A DNA stretch of 64,000 bases from Terana coerulea (Eukaryota > Basidiomycota > Agaricomycetes > Polyporales > Phanerochaetaceae): the NCBI GenBank assembly GCA_024811115.1, contig JAKOGH010000008.1, forward strand, positions 186,001 through 250,000, read 5' to 3'. How positions within the stretch are numbered: position 1 is the stretch's first letter; every line of letters starts with the position of its first letter. Shown piece by piece: positions 36,311 to 47,826 of the stretch. Position numbers and translations under genes: made by a program. The notes under the pieces are model-generated. The model had not been told where the DNA came from and made no database searches. It saw only the letters and a program-made list of their open reading frames with translations.

Positions 36311-39300
36311 TCATGGCTGGGCCGCGCGTGTGGTAGATGTACCGCTGGCACTCGCACTCGCATTCCCGCTGTTATCTTGTCCTTCGGTCTCCGCCTCAGG
36401 GCGACGGGCACGACGTCGACGGCGCCTGCACCACAACCATCAGACCCGCGCGCAGATAGAAAACGTCAGAGGCACGCACCGAGGAAACATGGGACCCTTA
36501 GGCATCGGCCGTTCATCTAGGTCCAACGCGATGTTGGTGGCGGCTTGGATTCCCTATAACACGATAAGCCTTGGCAGGGCAAACTCGAGACAACAACTCA
36601 CTTCAATCCACTCAATAACAGCGGGGACATCCCTCGCCTGTAGCAAGAACTGCTCCCCCTCCATCCGCACTCGAATGACGTTCTTGCGCTTCGTGTAGTC
36701 GCTGGCAAGACCACTCTCCGCGGCTTGGAGCGTGTATTGTCGTTGGAGGTCCTTCATCTCCAGCATGCCCTCGGGCATGTGCGCGGAGCTGGACAACGAG
36801 CTGAAGTGCGACGTGGTAGGGGTGGTGTTGTTCGAGCTTGAACCGACTGGTGAGCGAGATCCGAGAAGAGCTGCCACCCATCGAGCTGGCCGAAGAATGT
36901 TCGGACTGCCTGCTGCCCCGGCGGTTGGCCGACCCCGATGCGGTCGCCGAAGTTGCCGCGCCAGACTCCATCGACTGGCGTCGCGGTGTCGATGACGGAG
37001 AGGTGCGCGCGTCGTCTCTTGGGGCATCTAAACTCACGCGTGACCGGGATGCTGGTCCGCACGGCTGTTCAGCATTCAGCCTTCCCTGACGCGCGCGACG
37101 GATGCAGCAGGCTGCTGAGCTTCGATCGGGAGGGCGGGAGCTGCGACGAACATGGTTCTGACTCGCTTTGTTGCACCGGGAGTCGCCTCCGGGCGTGAGG
37201 CTTCGCCCTTGACGGGCTCTCTTTGCCTTTCAGACTCTCGCACTCCGCTGACTCTGATCCCACCAGTTGGCCCAATCGCGGAGGGATCGATGCTGGTCTT
37301 GTCGCCGACACCGACGGCTCGTTCCCACCAATCCTCGACGACACCGTTGTGGACTCGATATACCTTGAACAGGGTGCCCTCAAGGACGCACAACGCGCGC
37401 TTCCACTTGCGGTCCTTCGCCTGAAGGCCCGGCGCCGTGAACTCGACCTTCCGCGGCATGATCGCAGCCAGGTATATCGAGTTCGTGTAAGTAGGCAGCT
37501 TCTCTTTGCCTTCCTCTTCCCGTGGCATGATTAGGCCCATCACCCCGACGCCGCGAGCAGGAGAGAAGGACGGATACGGCGGTGGCTCCGTCGCGGGCAT
37601 ATACATTGGCAATGATCGCTGCCGTCGCAGGTTAGGCGTAGCAGTAATGGGCTTCGGTGGACTCGCAGAGGTAGAGGGCCCGCCGACTGCGGCGCCTTAT
37701 CCTGCAACGACGCCCCCGCTTGACCTGGCGCCGCGGCCCTACGCCTCTCAGGAAGCACAAGCTCTCTGTCCGCCTTGCGACTCATGGAGAGCAAATCGAC
37801 CATACTCTTGGAGGCCTGGTGATACAGTCCCGGACGCGGCGATGCACTTGGCATTGGGACCGTCTTGGGGATGGCTACGCCGTCATGGAAGTCCGCCGGA
37901 CGAGGTGTCCGGACCTGGTCACCTCGAGTGCTTGGCCGTTCCGGCAACTTGGACGAGAAGTAATCGACAGAGGGGTCCAAGGCGCCAGGCGACTGGGTGC
38001 TGCCTGGAACAGGAGTGCGAAGTACGTTCTTGGCCTGTATGGGCTCTGCGGGGGTGAAGTAGACAGTAGCACGATTCGCACTTCCAGTTATAGTGCCTGG
38101 TGTCGGTGTGCCGAAGCTCAGATCAAGTCGAGATATGTCCACCTCAGGAAGCTCTGGTATGCGTGGGCTACGTGATATCGACGGTGGTAACGGTGATCGC
38201 AATCTTCTGCCTATGGAAGGCGCCTCCATCATCGGTGAGCCGGTTTCCTCGTCTTCATCCTCACTTTCGTGACCGTGCGCGGAATTATCTTCGTCGTCTT
38301 CCATCTCGTCCATTTCATCCAAAGCTGCATTATCGTGATCCGCCATATCCGTGCCTACCTCACTTGGGCCTCGCATGGGTAGTGCCGGTACACTCCGCAA
38401 TCTCACCGGGCTCCGCATTTGCGCTGGAGTCAGTGCAGGCGTCGGTGGCGGGAGAGTGGGGAGATTCATTACTGGCATCGGTGCTTGGCGAGCGACGATG
38501 GAAGGTGTAAGGCGGGCACTGCCTTCAGTCATGTAGCGTGCCATCATGGGGGGCGGAAGGGACGCGAGTCGAGGGTGCAAGGCTCGTGGGGTAGTGGACG
38601 CCGACGCTACCGGGGTAGCCAGAGTAGAAGCTGGAGAGCCATTGGCACTAGCAGGGGCGGGCGTCGCGTTGGGTGATTGCAGACTGCGTGTTGGTAGCGA
38701 CCGAGTCTGTGCCTGAGGAGAATTGGAGCCCACAAGAGCTTGCAAAATCCGAGGGGAAGCTGCGTTCATGCTCCGCGGTTGAGTTGTCGGGGAGTGCGTT
38801 GCAGATGCATTGATTTCGGGAGTGACTACAGCGAATGGCTCGGCCACGGGTGCAGCGTGGGCATGGTCGGACTTCTTATGCGGAGAGTGTGAATAATTCT
38901 CGCAGTAGCAGTCTTCTGCATCCTGGAAAGTCTTATGTGAAACCGAAGTCAATTAGGGTATGTACTCTACAAAAATGTCGCCTACTTACCTGAATTGTAT
39001 CATGCGGATCGGACAGGTCTGCGCTAGCGCTCGACGTGACCGCTTGAGATTCGTGCGACGGTGGTTGAGACTTGCCTGCATTTTCAGCGATTACAAGGCT
39101 CCGGAAAGGATTTGTGGAGGGAGGCAAGCCATCGACAGCAACAATTTCAGGAACCGCTGCCGATGTTGGTAGTCCGGCAGGAGATGGATGGCTGGGAGCA
39201 ACAGTAGCAGGACTGCTTTGGCTCTCGACAATACGCGGTTGTGGGGAGACTGGTTTTGGCATGAATCTTCCTCCATGGGTGTCAGAAGGGGAACCTGACG

Positions 39301-39502
39301 CGTCCGAGTGGTCTTCGTGGTCGGTCATGGACTGCTCGGCATCAACGCCTAGCACGGGCTGCGACATACCATATGGCTTGCGTCCCAGCTCCCCAGAACG
39401 TGACGAGCGCGAGACCATCGAGCTCCTTCTCTCCTCGCTTTTCCTCCGCCCTGTCTTAAATAAGTTGACCTTCTTGAAGAACACACTCGTGCGACTCTGC
39501 AT
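36311..39502 (-). CDS. Large Ser/Pro-rich protein with C-terminal PH domain
   Basis: Starts [20 protein letters not shown]. About 550 residues of mostly disordered Ser/Pro/Thr sequence follow, with an acidic patch ([20 protein letters not shown]). A pleckstrin-homology domain comes next: [42 protein letters not shown], a Ser-rich loop, [50 protein letters not shown] and VPAVIEWIE. The end is Arg-rich ([14 protein letters not shown]). PH domains bind phosphoinositides or proteins, so a membrane or cortex role is likely. Three one-base breaks must be allowed: near 37690-37701, in the CGCGCGCG run at about 37090-37097, and near 36825-36835. An N-terminal intron joins DPHDTIQ to DAEDCYC. No further domain was recognised. 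Confidence 0.75.
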
Positions 39503-40858
39503 TGATCGCGGAGCACAGCAAGTTGATACAGATTGGGATTAAGAGCGGCCAGACAAGCAGAGACAATCAAGACTTACGAGAAAGCGAGGGTCTCTCACCT
39601 CCATGGAAGAGAGGGGGTGGACCTGGGGTGCTGGTCGACGACGACGGTGCGTGTGGTGCTCATGCGGTTATGCCTCGCGTTTGGACAAGACGGTCTTGCT
39701 GGGTAGAAGGAAGAGCGGTAATCGCAAGCGACCAACGGGGGCTTTCAGGGCTTTCAAGGACCGGAGCGAGACGTTTCGGTCAGCCTCGGTTGGGTGAGAA
39801 GCCTTCGGGGCGTGATTGATTGGCAGAACCAGCCGCTGTAATTGGCTGTTCTACGCGCTGAAAAGACGGGGTGGACGTGAATGAATCCGAGACCTTGGCC
39901 CTTGGGAACGGAGGAGGTGGTGGTGGTCAAAGCGAGAGAGTCGTCGACATGCAGCGGCGCAGAGGGATAATTTTGAGGCAGGCGGAGCGTGGTACAAGTT
40001 TAGACTGGTGGTGATCTCTGCAGTGACGGAGGCTGGAGCGCGGCAGCCGGAACAGACTCTCTCCACAACCAACACTCCCGATGTCTGGCACATGCACTGC
40101 ATCAAATGGTTGTTCGGTCGCTCTCACAAGGCCTTGCACGAGACCGTTCGCACCTACTTGCATACTCTGACAGAGAGACCCTGACTTGCAGGCTGACCGA
40201 CGCATTCCTGCGTCGTATTTGACGGACGAAAACGGTGTTTACCCTCTCTCATCGGCGCCGTCCCGATCCTCCTCCACGTTCACCCGCGACATGACCACGA
40301 TATCATCACTGGCGCGCTCATCGTACGAACTCACACGCACACATGCCGGTCATCTCTCCACCAGGTGCAACCGCGGCAGCCGATTCGACGCTCAGTGCGC
40401 CCTCGGTGCTGTAGCCTGTCGATCTGCTCTAGGCGCGACACTCCTCAGGCCTCAGCGTGCTTTGAGACAAAAATACAGTGTGCGGTGGTAGACTTTTCCA
40501 GCTGCACAATACATCGAAGACTCCTGGAAATTGGATTTCCTACTCAGGGCCACTTCCTGGGCGGGTCCATGCATGTGAACGTCCGTCTTGCCAGCTTTTA
40601 CTTACGCCGCTTTCTTCAAGTTTTCTTGTCGACAGAGAAGGCGGGAATCCAGACATCTTTCGGTTCCGTCCATGCCCGCGCGGCCTGTAGATGGGGAATA
40701 TACTTTGAAGCTGCCACTTCTGTTTATTGCCCTTATACCATGTCTTGTCGGCTCGCCGTAGCGCCGGGATGTGGAACCAGGAAAGGCGGCTGTCAGTCAT
40801 CCAATCATCGTGCTTGCTATCGAACCAAACAGATGGCTGCCTTGTCTTCAATGTTATT
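39503..40858. other. Gene-poor region upstream of the foldback repeat
   Basis: The first several hundred bases are the promoter side of the PH-domain gene. A short coding-like stretch begins at ATG 40343 (MPVISPPGATAAADSTLSAP) but is stopped after 23 codons and no partner exon is visible. A 103-codon minus-strand open frame at 40540-40851 has no recognisable motif. Confidence 0.35.
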
Positions 40859-41621
40859 CCCGATACCTTTAGGTTGAGGGTCTTACCGTACGATAGTTGA
40901 TAAAATTATAAGGCCGCATTTCATGCAGCAGGGCCCGATACTGCCAATAAGTCCACGCCATCCGGGATAACAATGCACAGCTCTAGAGCACCGCTGCACC
41001 AGTAGCCCTGCCTCACGGACTAAACCTCCTGATTGAAATCCTCAGAGAGAACAGATTAATCATGGCCCATGGGCAGTGGCCTCGCAGATGCATAGCATAA
41101 CTTGGAGGCGTAGCAGGCGTAGTAAGAAGATGAGACGCGATAACAACTTTGCCGCAAGGAACTGAACAATAACGAAGGAGCCACGTTGCGACTGCCAAAT
41201 CTTGCAAAGATCGCAGGGGCCCTAATCAACTATTGTACGGTAAGACCCTCAACCTAAAGGTATCGGGAATTAGGGCCCCGCGATCTTTGCAAGATCTGGC
41301 AAACAACGTGGCATTTCGCGTGGCCCACACGTGGCTCCTTCGTTATTGTTCAGTTCCTTGCGGCAAAGTTGCGCGCCATCTTCATCGTGTCTCATTCCTC
41401 TTCTTACTACGCCTGCTACGCCTTCAAGTTATGCTATGCATCTGCGAGGCCACTGCCCATGGGCCATGATTAATCTGCTCTCTCTGAGGATTTCAATCAG
41501 GAGGTTTAGTCCGTGAGGCAGGGCTAAGTACTGGTGCTCTAGAGCTGCGCATTGTTATCCCGGATGGCGTGGACTTATTGGCGGTATCGGGCCCTGCTGC
41601 ATGAAATGCGGCCTTATAATT
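40859..41621. repeat. Large imperfect inverted repeat (foldback element)
   Basis: Arms at about 40903-41226 and 41269-41621 are inverted copies of each other. The outer ends share AATTATAAGGCCGCATTT and GCAGCAGGGCCCGATA; the inner ends share AGGGGCCCTAAT/ATTAGGGCCCC. The 42-nt centre (41227-41268) is itself repeated, inverted and with one mismatch over the span compared, immediately left of the left arm at 40859-40900. The order is therefore X-inverted, A, X, A-inverted. The arms encode the same peptide on opposite strands (AMHLRGHCPWAMIN), confirming the duplication. No transposase or clear target-site duplication is seen. It could be a MITE-like foldback element or the product of a template-switching rearrangement. 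Confidence 0.85.
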
Positions 41622-42683
41622 GTGTAAGTGAGCCGCGAATATGTATTTTTGCTTTATACCCCGCTCTCGATATCAACACTTGCTTCTATGTGGGGATGCC
41701 GAACCCTGAGAGCCCGTTTCCAAGCTCAGCGTGCCAGGCCTGTATTTTCAAACCTGCTCCAAGGCACACGGCCGGCACTCATGTATGGCGGTGCTACGAA
41801 GTTAAATGGCTCAGGTGTGTCTGAGAGTTTCTCGCTGCGCATTGCCGTACCTTATTGTAGTGGGGTTAAGTACTACAGTACCGTACCAGGCTGCCGGACC
41901 CCACAATGCGTAACTGGTGCCTCGCAAACTCATTACGGTGTTGGTATGGTGCTATGTTTACGCGACACGCAATCTTCAACGTCTTTGGTTGAAGCCCTAG
42001 AGCCTTTCCACTGAAGACTGCGGTTCCCAGAATATCTCTTCATCGCTAACTTGAGTCCATGGCCAGTGCTTGTCCACTTACTTGGGTCCGACATTGCAAG
42101 GGAATCGAGATTGATCCGCACTTCGAGCGCTTGCCACTCTGACCGACGTCATCCCAGGCGACATGCTCGATATGGCAGCAACCGATCTTCGCGACCGCAC
42201 GCCGGCTGTGCGCTTGCAGCCTTGCACACGAACGACACCTTCTGCTGCAGCTCTGGCACACAATTATACAGATTTGTGACACAAAATGTGCTGATAATCT
42301 TCGACATTTTTATAGAAATAGTGGGTGAACGCGGGAGAGCTCACGATCCCGTCAAGGATCGAGTGGGAACCGTTGTTCCTGCTCCCGAGCGACAGCTCAG
42401 TACTCAGTCGCAAATCCTCCATTGGCAGTGCAACCCCGGCGCGGACGATTTATTTAACATGTAAGCCGACTTGCTAGCAACCTCCGAGGGTTAGCTTTAT
42501 ATTATTATCCAGGGCCATCGGTGCTACAGCGCAGAGCTGGTCAGCCTCAGCTCCTCTGACGCGTAGTCCAATTCGCCATGACCAGGAGAGCAGCGCGAAC
42601 GACTCTCCTCCTCGCTCGCACCCTCCCGCCGTACCGACCTATCCTACTACTCATTTGGCTGTGATTCAACAGAATAAGGAATC
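41622..42683. other. Region between foldback repeat and GT32-like gene
   Basis: No gene was recognised. Around 42130-42270 one plus-strand frame reads TLTDVIPGDMLDMAATDLRD, which looks coding but is short and isolated. The final 200 bp form the promoter side of the gene at 42684. Confidence 0.35.
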
Positions 42684-44146
42684 ATGTGGAAATCGAACAG
42701 ATATGACCCCGTGCAACTACCAGTGTGAGTGGTCTGTCACCTTCTGCAGAGCGGCGTGAAGTGCTGTGTAGAGTTCCACACGCTCGGCTGAATACTTTGG
42801 ACCATGGCTGATTACTTATTTTTATAGATGGTACGCAGGATATCCACGACCACTTTCACGACTGTTCAGCACCTTTGTAAAGCTGGCGCTGTCTGCGCTC
42901 ATACTATCGGCCATACTGGCTTTGACCTTCTGGGAGCCGCATATCGAGATCAGCTTCTACTCTCGTCAATGGGTCAAGCACGAGGTCAAGCCCGTACTTC
43001 CACTCTCCAAATGCTTCGACCCAGAGTGGGTCTCGTCACGCTACAACCTCACAGAGGCTTTGTACGGGAAGAAGAAAACCACCGTGCATGCCGGCCTGCC
43101 ACTGCGCTTCGGGATGGATTGCTACGACTTCGCCGGGACGATACCGCGGCCTAAACCTTTCGAGGGTACGCCCGGGTACATTCCACCAGAGGACCGTTTA
43201 CACTACCACACGTACTGGCGGACCGACCTCGCGCCGTTCGGCGAACGCCAGGAGTGGATGCTCAAGTCTTTCTTTGCTACCCAGAACGTCAACGCGTCGC
43301 GCCTCGTCTTGTGGTCCAACGGCGACTTGAGCGGCCACGCCGTGCTGCAAAAGTACGTGGGCAGATACCCAGAGAGCTTCGCCCTGAAGGTCGCGGAATT
43401 ACCGGAGGCTGAGCGTGGGGACCGCATTGGAGGAGAGCCCGCTCCTCGATTCCAAGGATCAGAAGGCCTGGCTCGATGGAGACCTTTTGAGGCTCCTTGT
43501 CTTGTGGAACTATGGGGGTGTTTGGGTGGACATGGATTCATTGCTCACGCGAGATCTTGAGCCTTTGATGGAACACGAGTTCGTCACACAATGGGATTGC
43601 TATGGTAAGCAAACCGTGCCGTTTCGTCAAGTTAAGGATTTTGGACTGACTGTTATCTTAGACAAGCTCTATGTCCCATTCAACGGGGCCTTCATGCACT
43701 TCCACCAGCACTCGCCTTACCTATGCGAGGCCTTCCACATCATGACCACCTCCCCAGCACCACGGGAAGGTTCCACGGACTGGGGAGCCACACTCTACCT
43801 CAAGCTATCGCGCCGCCTTGTTGCTGCTGCTGTTCCGCCCTTCAGTGTCCTACCGTTCTGCTTCTCGGACGGAAGATCATGCCGCATGGACAACAGGCTC
43901 CCAGATCCCTTCGAGGCGGATCCCGACGACAGAATGTGGACGGAAGGCGCGAGCAGGGAAGAAGGCGGAGGGTTGGACGACGTTCTCAGAAAGGTGTTCA
44001 GCGTGCATCTGCATAACCAGTGGAGCAAGACCTTTCCTGAAGACGGATGGGTCCAGCGGCTGCTTCTTAACCATTATGATCGCAAGCTTGCGATGTCACT
44101 AGAACTCCAGCCAGCAGAGGCGTCATCCCGTCGAGATGGCATCTAA
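42684..44146 (+). CDS. GT32-like glycosyltransferase, type II membrane (copy A)
   Basis: Golgi-type glycosyltransferase with the DXD sugar-binding fold (Gly_transf_sug/OCH1-related). Exon 1 is 42684-42724. It joins after an intron to WYAGYPRPLSRLFSTFV and a signal anchor (KLALSALILSAILALTFWEP). The lumenal domain has LRFGMDCYDFAGTI, HYHTYWRTDLAPFGERQEWM, FFATQNVNASRLVLWSNGDL, the catalytic block NYGGVWVDMDSLLTRDLEPL with its DxD, VTQWDCY, VPFNGAFMHFHQHSPYLCEA and VFSVHLHNQWSKTF. One extra G in GGGG 43417-43420 breaks the frame; the copy at 47827-49162 reads ARGTSLQ at the equivalent of this gene's ERGTALE without a break, so the extra base is probably an error. One late intron splits TAT-G/AC. 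Acceptor and sugar are unknown. Confidence 0.85.
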
Positions 44147-44339
44147 CCGTTCATTTTTCTCGAACAAAGCATGTAGCATAGTCACCATGTATATTATTCC
44201 CATATACCGCAAACATATACTGACTGGTGATTAGCTGAGAGGCGTATACGGATGTAACTCACGAAACCGCATCGTGTGTGAGGGATTTAGGTTCACATGG
44301 AGGGCCTGTATTTTTGGACATTCAATGTATTGCATTGCG

Positions 44340-44874
44340 TTACGACAAGTCAGGCATACGCCGTACAACTTTTCCTTCGTTTTTGACGTGTGTCTTCAAC
44401 TTGGTCAATACAGCAGACTCTGACCAACGCTCGGGAGGATTTCTCTTCTCCGTGGCCCAGTAATAAATATCCCAGTCGGGCTCATCCATCAACTGTAAAT
44501 ACAGAGAAGTAGCCGATGAGACAACGCGATTTTCGAAATGAAAATATACACACCTTGTCGAACTCCCTTAGCTCCGTCTCATTCATCAAAGGCAGCTGCT
44601 CCTTGGCGAACGTGCTCAACAACAAGTCGCTCTCCAGAGTGCCCCTCTTCCTCGACTGGTACACAAGCCTCGCCCGCATCTTGTCTACGCTTTCGCCAGG
44701 TCGCGGTAGCGGCTCAGGAGCCGGCGTATCGGGGGATGACGCAGTCGCAGCCATATGCTCAGGCGTGTGTGGGAGCGGCCATGGGTCCTTGCGGCGAGCT
44801 GCCGTGGTCGAGAGCAGACGCACTGAGCGGGAGTACCGAGGAAGGCGGCGCACTGCGAGGGCAAACGAGGACAT
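44340..44874 (-). CDS. SDH5: Succinate dehydrogenase assembly factor 2 (Sdh5)
   Basis: Mitochondrial matrix protein that promotes covalent FAD attachment to the flavoprotein subunit of succinate dehydrogenase. About 155 residues. The N-terminus [20 protein letters not shown], then LLSTTAARR, is a typical presequence. The core begins [20 protein letters not shown] and continues [16 protein letters not shown] and [11 protein letters not shown]. It is then spliced across a roughly 60-nt intron to [20 protein letters not shown] and ends near [20 protein letters not shown]. The motif Y-x-S-R-K-R-G-x-x-E-x-D and the W-D-x-Y-x-W block are diagnostic. The start codon at 44874 is the first ATG before the presequence. 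It faces copy A of the GT32-like gene tail to tail. No frame break. Confidence 0.93.
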
Positions 44875-45871
44875 CGTCGTTCGAGGCAGAGATGAGTTTT
44901 GCGGCCCTCGAGGTTGGTGAGTAAGTGTTGGAGCTCCGCGGATCGGCCGTAGGCCGGGTCGGATGCGCAGGTCAATGCAAAGCGAGAAACGGGGATATGG
45001 CGGCGGTCGGGCGTCAATCAAATTGATGGCGCAGGTCCCCCAAATGGGAAACTTCCCGCGTCCAGGTTTGACTGCTTCAAGTTTGACCACGACCGTCTCG
45101 ACAGCGTATACGCCTCCTGAGCAATCCCTCGGGTTTTGAAGTGATGATATGCCACCTGGTGTGATTTGGTTTGCCTTTTCAGTGCCTTCGCGTAACATCT
45201 CTTCGAAAACCTGCCAGTCCTTTCAGCCGAGATTCTCAGCACCGGTCTCACTGTCAGGGAGCGTACTCGTCGGCAATGTGGGCCTCGAGGCTCGAAGCCT
45301 ACAGGTCAGGAGGTCATATAGCATCAGTGTAAGCCTTCATGTGGATATTTGACTTTCGGTAGCACTGATCCGATCGGATAGTCTACTTGCACCTAAAGAC
45401 GTCCAGCTGCGACTCATTGTGTTGTATCAGCCGATGCCGGTTCAGTTCTGAACGTTCCCCTACACCAAGATTATTCTTATTCGACCGCTGAACTATGCGT
45501 TACGCGAAGATGAACAACCGTTGTAACGCGCTCAGCAGTTATCATCATTCCCACGCCGACGCGTGCCACGACTATTGTTCTCATGCTCTCGCGACAGTCA
45601 GAACGTCCTTGTATAGCCTTGTATTCCACTCCCCCTTCCTGCCACAGCCCTTGGTCCTCGATGCCATCCTGTCGGAACCTAATCGCCACGTGCCTGGTGC
45701 ATCACCACTACAAAGCGCGAAAGCATGTACCGGGGCTACCACAACAGCCAACACGGCAGGTATGTAGCGTTCCTGCTCAGACCCCTCTGCTTCGCTCCCG
45801 TACTCATCTGCCTACCTTCCTACTCAGTGTAACCCACATACACGTAGTCTATACACTTCAGCGTGTAGATC
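44875..45871. promoter_or_regulatory. Divergent region between SDH5 and gene at 45872
   Basis: About 1 kb between two divergent starts, with no coding exon recognised. It contains the promoters of both genes; no specific site could be assigned. Confidence 0.35.
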
Positions 45872-47434
45872 ATGGTCTGGTATCCTCCGATTGGCGTTAA
45901 TTCCTCCCTGCCCGTAGAGGGCGAATACCTGGTCATCGAAGCGTGTCCTTCGGAAATGGTCATCCACCTAGGCAAGCCAGGGCTAGCCTCTGAGCTTTCC
46001 AAGATACCCAGGAGGAAGTACACGGCGCTGTTCTATCGGGTACGCACTGCGCCACATTCACAGTGACCGCTCCATTTACCACTGCTTTCGCTAGTACTTC
46101 GAAGAGCCAACTGAGTGGAAACCGTGGCACATGTGCGAGCTCTACCTCTTACGCGAAGTCAAACCTCCACAGCCGGCAGAGGCTCCGCCGGCGGGTTCGA
46201 CGCCAGACGACCCAGGGACAGTGGAGCTACCGGCGCAGTCCCGGAAAGTTCTCGAGAAAGCTGCTGAAGAGTTTCCAGACACGAGTCTCAAGCCGCGGCT
46301 TGTATTCCAGTCCGTGTATGTGCGCCTGCGCACCCGCAAGTGCAAACTGCCACGGGGAGCACCTACGCTGATGGACACAGAACTTTGGGAGGACATGTCG
46401 AGGCTGATGATGATGCAGGCCGATCCCGAGTGGAGGCACCCACCCGTGGAATGTAGGAAGATCGTCCTTGAGAGGCAGGACGAGCCAGAGTTCCAGCCCC
46501 AAGACCGGCCCACTTCGGAGCGAGAAGAGGGGGTGGAAGTGGGACGAATCGAAGTCGAAGGGGATTTACCTGCTGCCGCATTTCGAGTATTCATTCGACA
46601 TGCATCAGCCGACTGTATCCGGAAACCTTTGGGAAGCGGAACACGGGCAAATTATGCGGTGGGTGCTCAAAGTCTTTGACTGTTGTATAAAGCATTCATA
46701 GTCCGTACAGCACACTGCTGACAGCGGTGCCGGAAATCCCAGAGAATTCTATCTTGCCTGTCGAGCTTCCAACGAAGAAGAAGCGGATCTGGTATGTGGA
46801 GCACAAGGACAGCGTTGATCCGGAGGAAGAAAGGATACAGCGGATCCTCAATGAGCACAACGTTCAGCACAACGTAGAGCCATGGGAGGGATACACGCCG
46901 CAACAGCCTAGGCCAGAACCTCGACAACCGCTCTGGGTTCGCGCCTTGCAGTCAGTAACGGTGCCTATTTTCAACGCGTGCGTCGGGTACACGAAATGGA
47001 AGCGCATAAAGCAATATGAACGACAGGCGGAGCGAGAAGAGGCTAAGAGGAAGGCGGCGTACATTGACACTGTGGAGAAGCCTTCAGACTGGATTTGGGT
47101 CTCTGTCCCTTCCGCTCAGCTGCAGGCCATCGACACAGCTATCAATGCTAGTGAGCTTCCCACTTTGTTCCTTTGTTACGCATTTCCCTCATTTACTATC
47201 TGTTGCTTTTTAGCCTCAAGCAAGTCCACCAGACGGAGTAGCCTTCCTCTGCCGCGTAATCTCCTTCAGGGTAACAGTAGCTTCGTCGAGAACAAGCCCT
47301 ACATCCCCTTCATCACACCTGTGCCTAGTGACAAGGCATATTTGAAGGAGAAGAAAGACGAACGCGACAAAGCACGAAGCTGGCGTCCTCACGCCAGCCG
47401 TGGCTACGACTCGGAGGATGAACACCCAAATTAA
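45872..47434 (+). CDS. Conserved-looking protein, unknown function
   Basis: Starts MVWYPPIGVNSSLPVEGEYL, then VIEACPSEMVIHLGKPGLAS and SKIPRRKYTALFYR. After an intron come YFEEPTEWKPWHMCELYLLR, a Pro-rich linker, LKPRLVFQSVYVRLRTRKCK, WEDMSRLMMMQADPEWRHPP, EKRGWKWDESKSKGIYLLPH and FEYSFDMHQPTVSGNLWEAE. After a second intron the next part has ILPVELPTKKKRIWYVEHKD, WVRALQSVTVPIFNACVGYT and a basic helix, KRIKQYERQAEREEAKRKAA. The end is acidic (RGYDSEDEHPN). One extra base near 46518-46524 breaks the frame. There is no signal peptide or span and no domain I can name. High Trp content and alternating charged segments suggest a folded intracellular protein of about 430 residues. It sits between two GT32-like paralogues but nothing links it to them functionally. 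Confidence 0.65.
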
Positions 47435-47826
47435 TTTACTCTACGACGCTCCGTCTTCTATAAGCAGTTCACTAAGATACTGTTATTATGGATGCCTGTA
47501 TATAATTGTTTCAATTGCTACCTTCTGTCCACTGACTTGCGCAGGACGGAGTACAATGATAGTAAACGATAACCAATGCATGCTGAGATATGTCCTGGCT
47601 TCGCCGACACTAGGATGATTTATCACCAATGTCACTTTCAGGGATTCTAGTCCTAAGTACAGAGCCTCATTTCCTCCACATGTGTATGCGCTTAGGTGCA
47701 TTGCGTACCGCAGGGGGTATGACCGGATGAAAGGGTATATAGTCGTGCGTGGCGTGGTCCGTGGAGATTAAGCATTATGATACAATACGTCGTGGGGTAT
47801 GGCCGAAAGGAGAGTGTCGAAGGGAA
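47435..47826. other. Short intergenic stretch, no gene seen
   Basis: Contains the 3' flanks of two convergent genes (the unknown gene and copy B of the GT32-like gene). Nothing notable. Confidence 0.5.

Noticed and set aside
40343..40411. Short coding-like start (MPVISPPGATAAADSTLSAP) as a gene
   Set aside because: Only 23 codons and no supported downstream exon.
46188..46200. GGGTTCGACGCC resembling a tRNA B-box
   Set aside because: It lies inside a well-supported coding exon and has no cloverleaf context.
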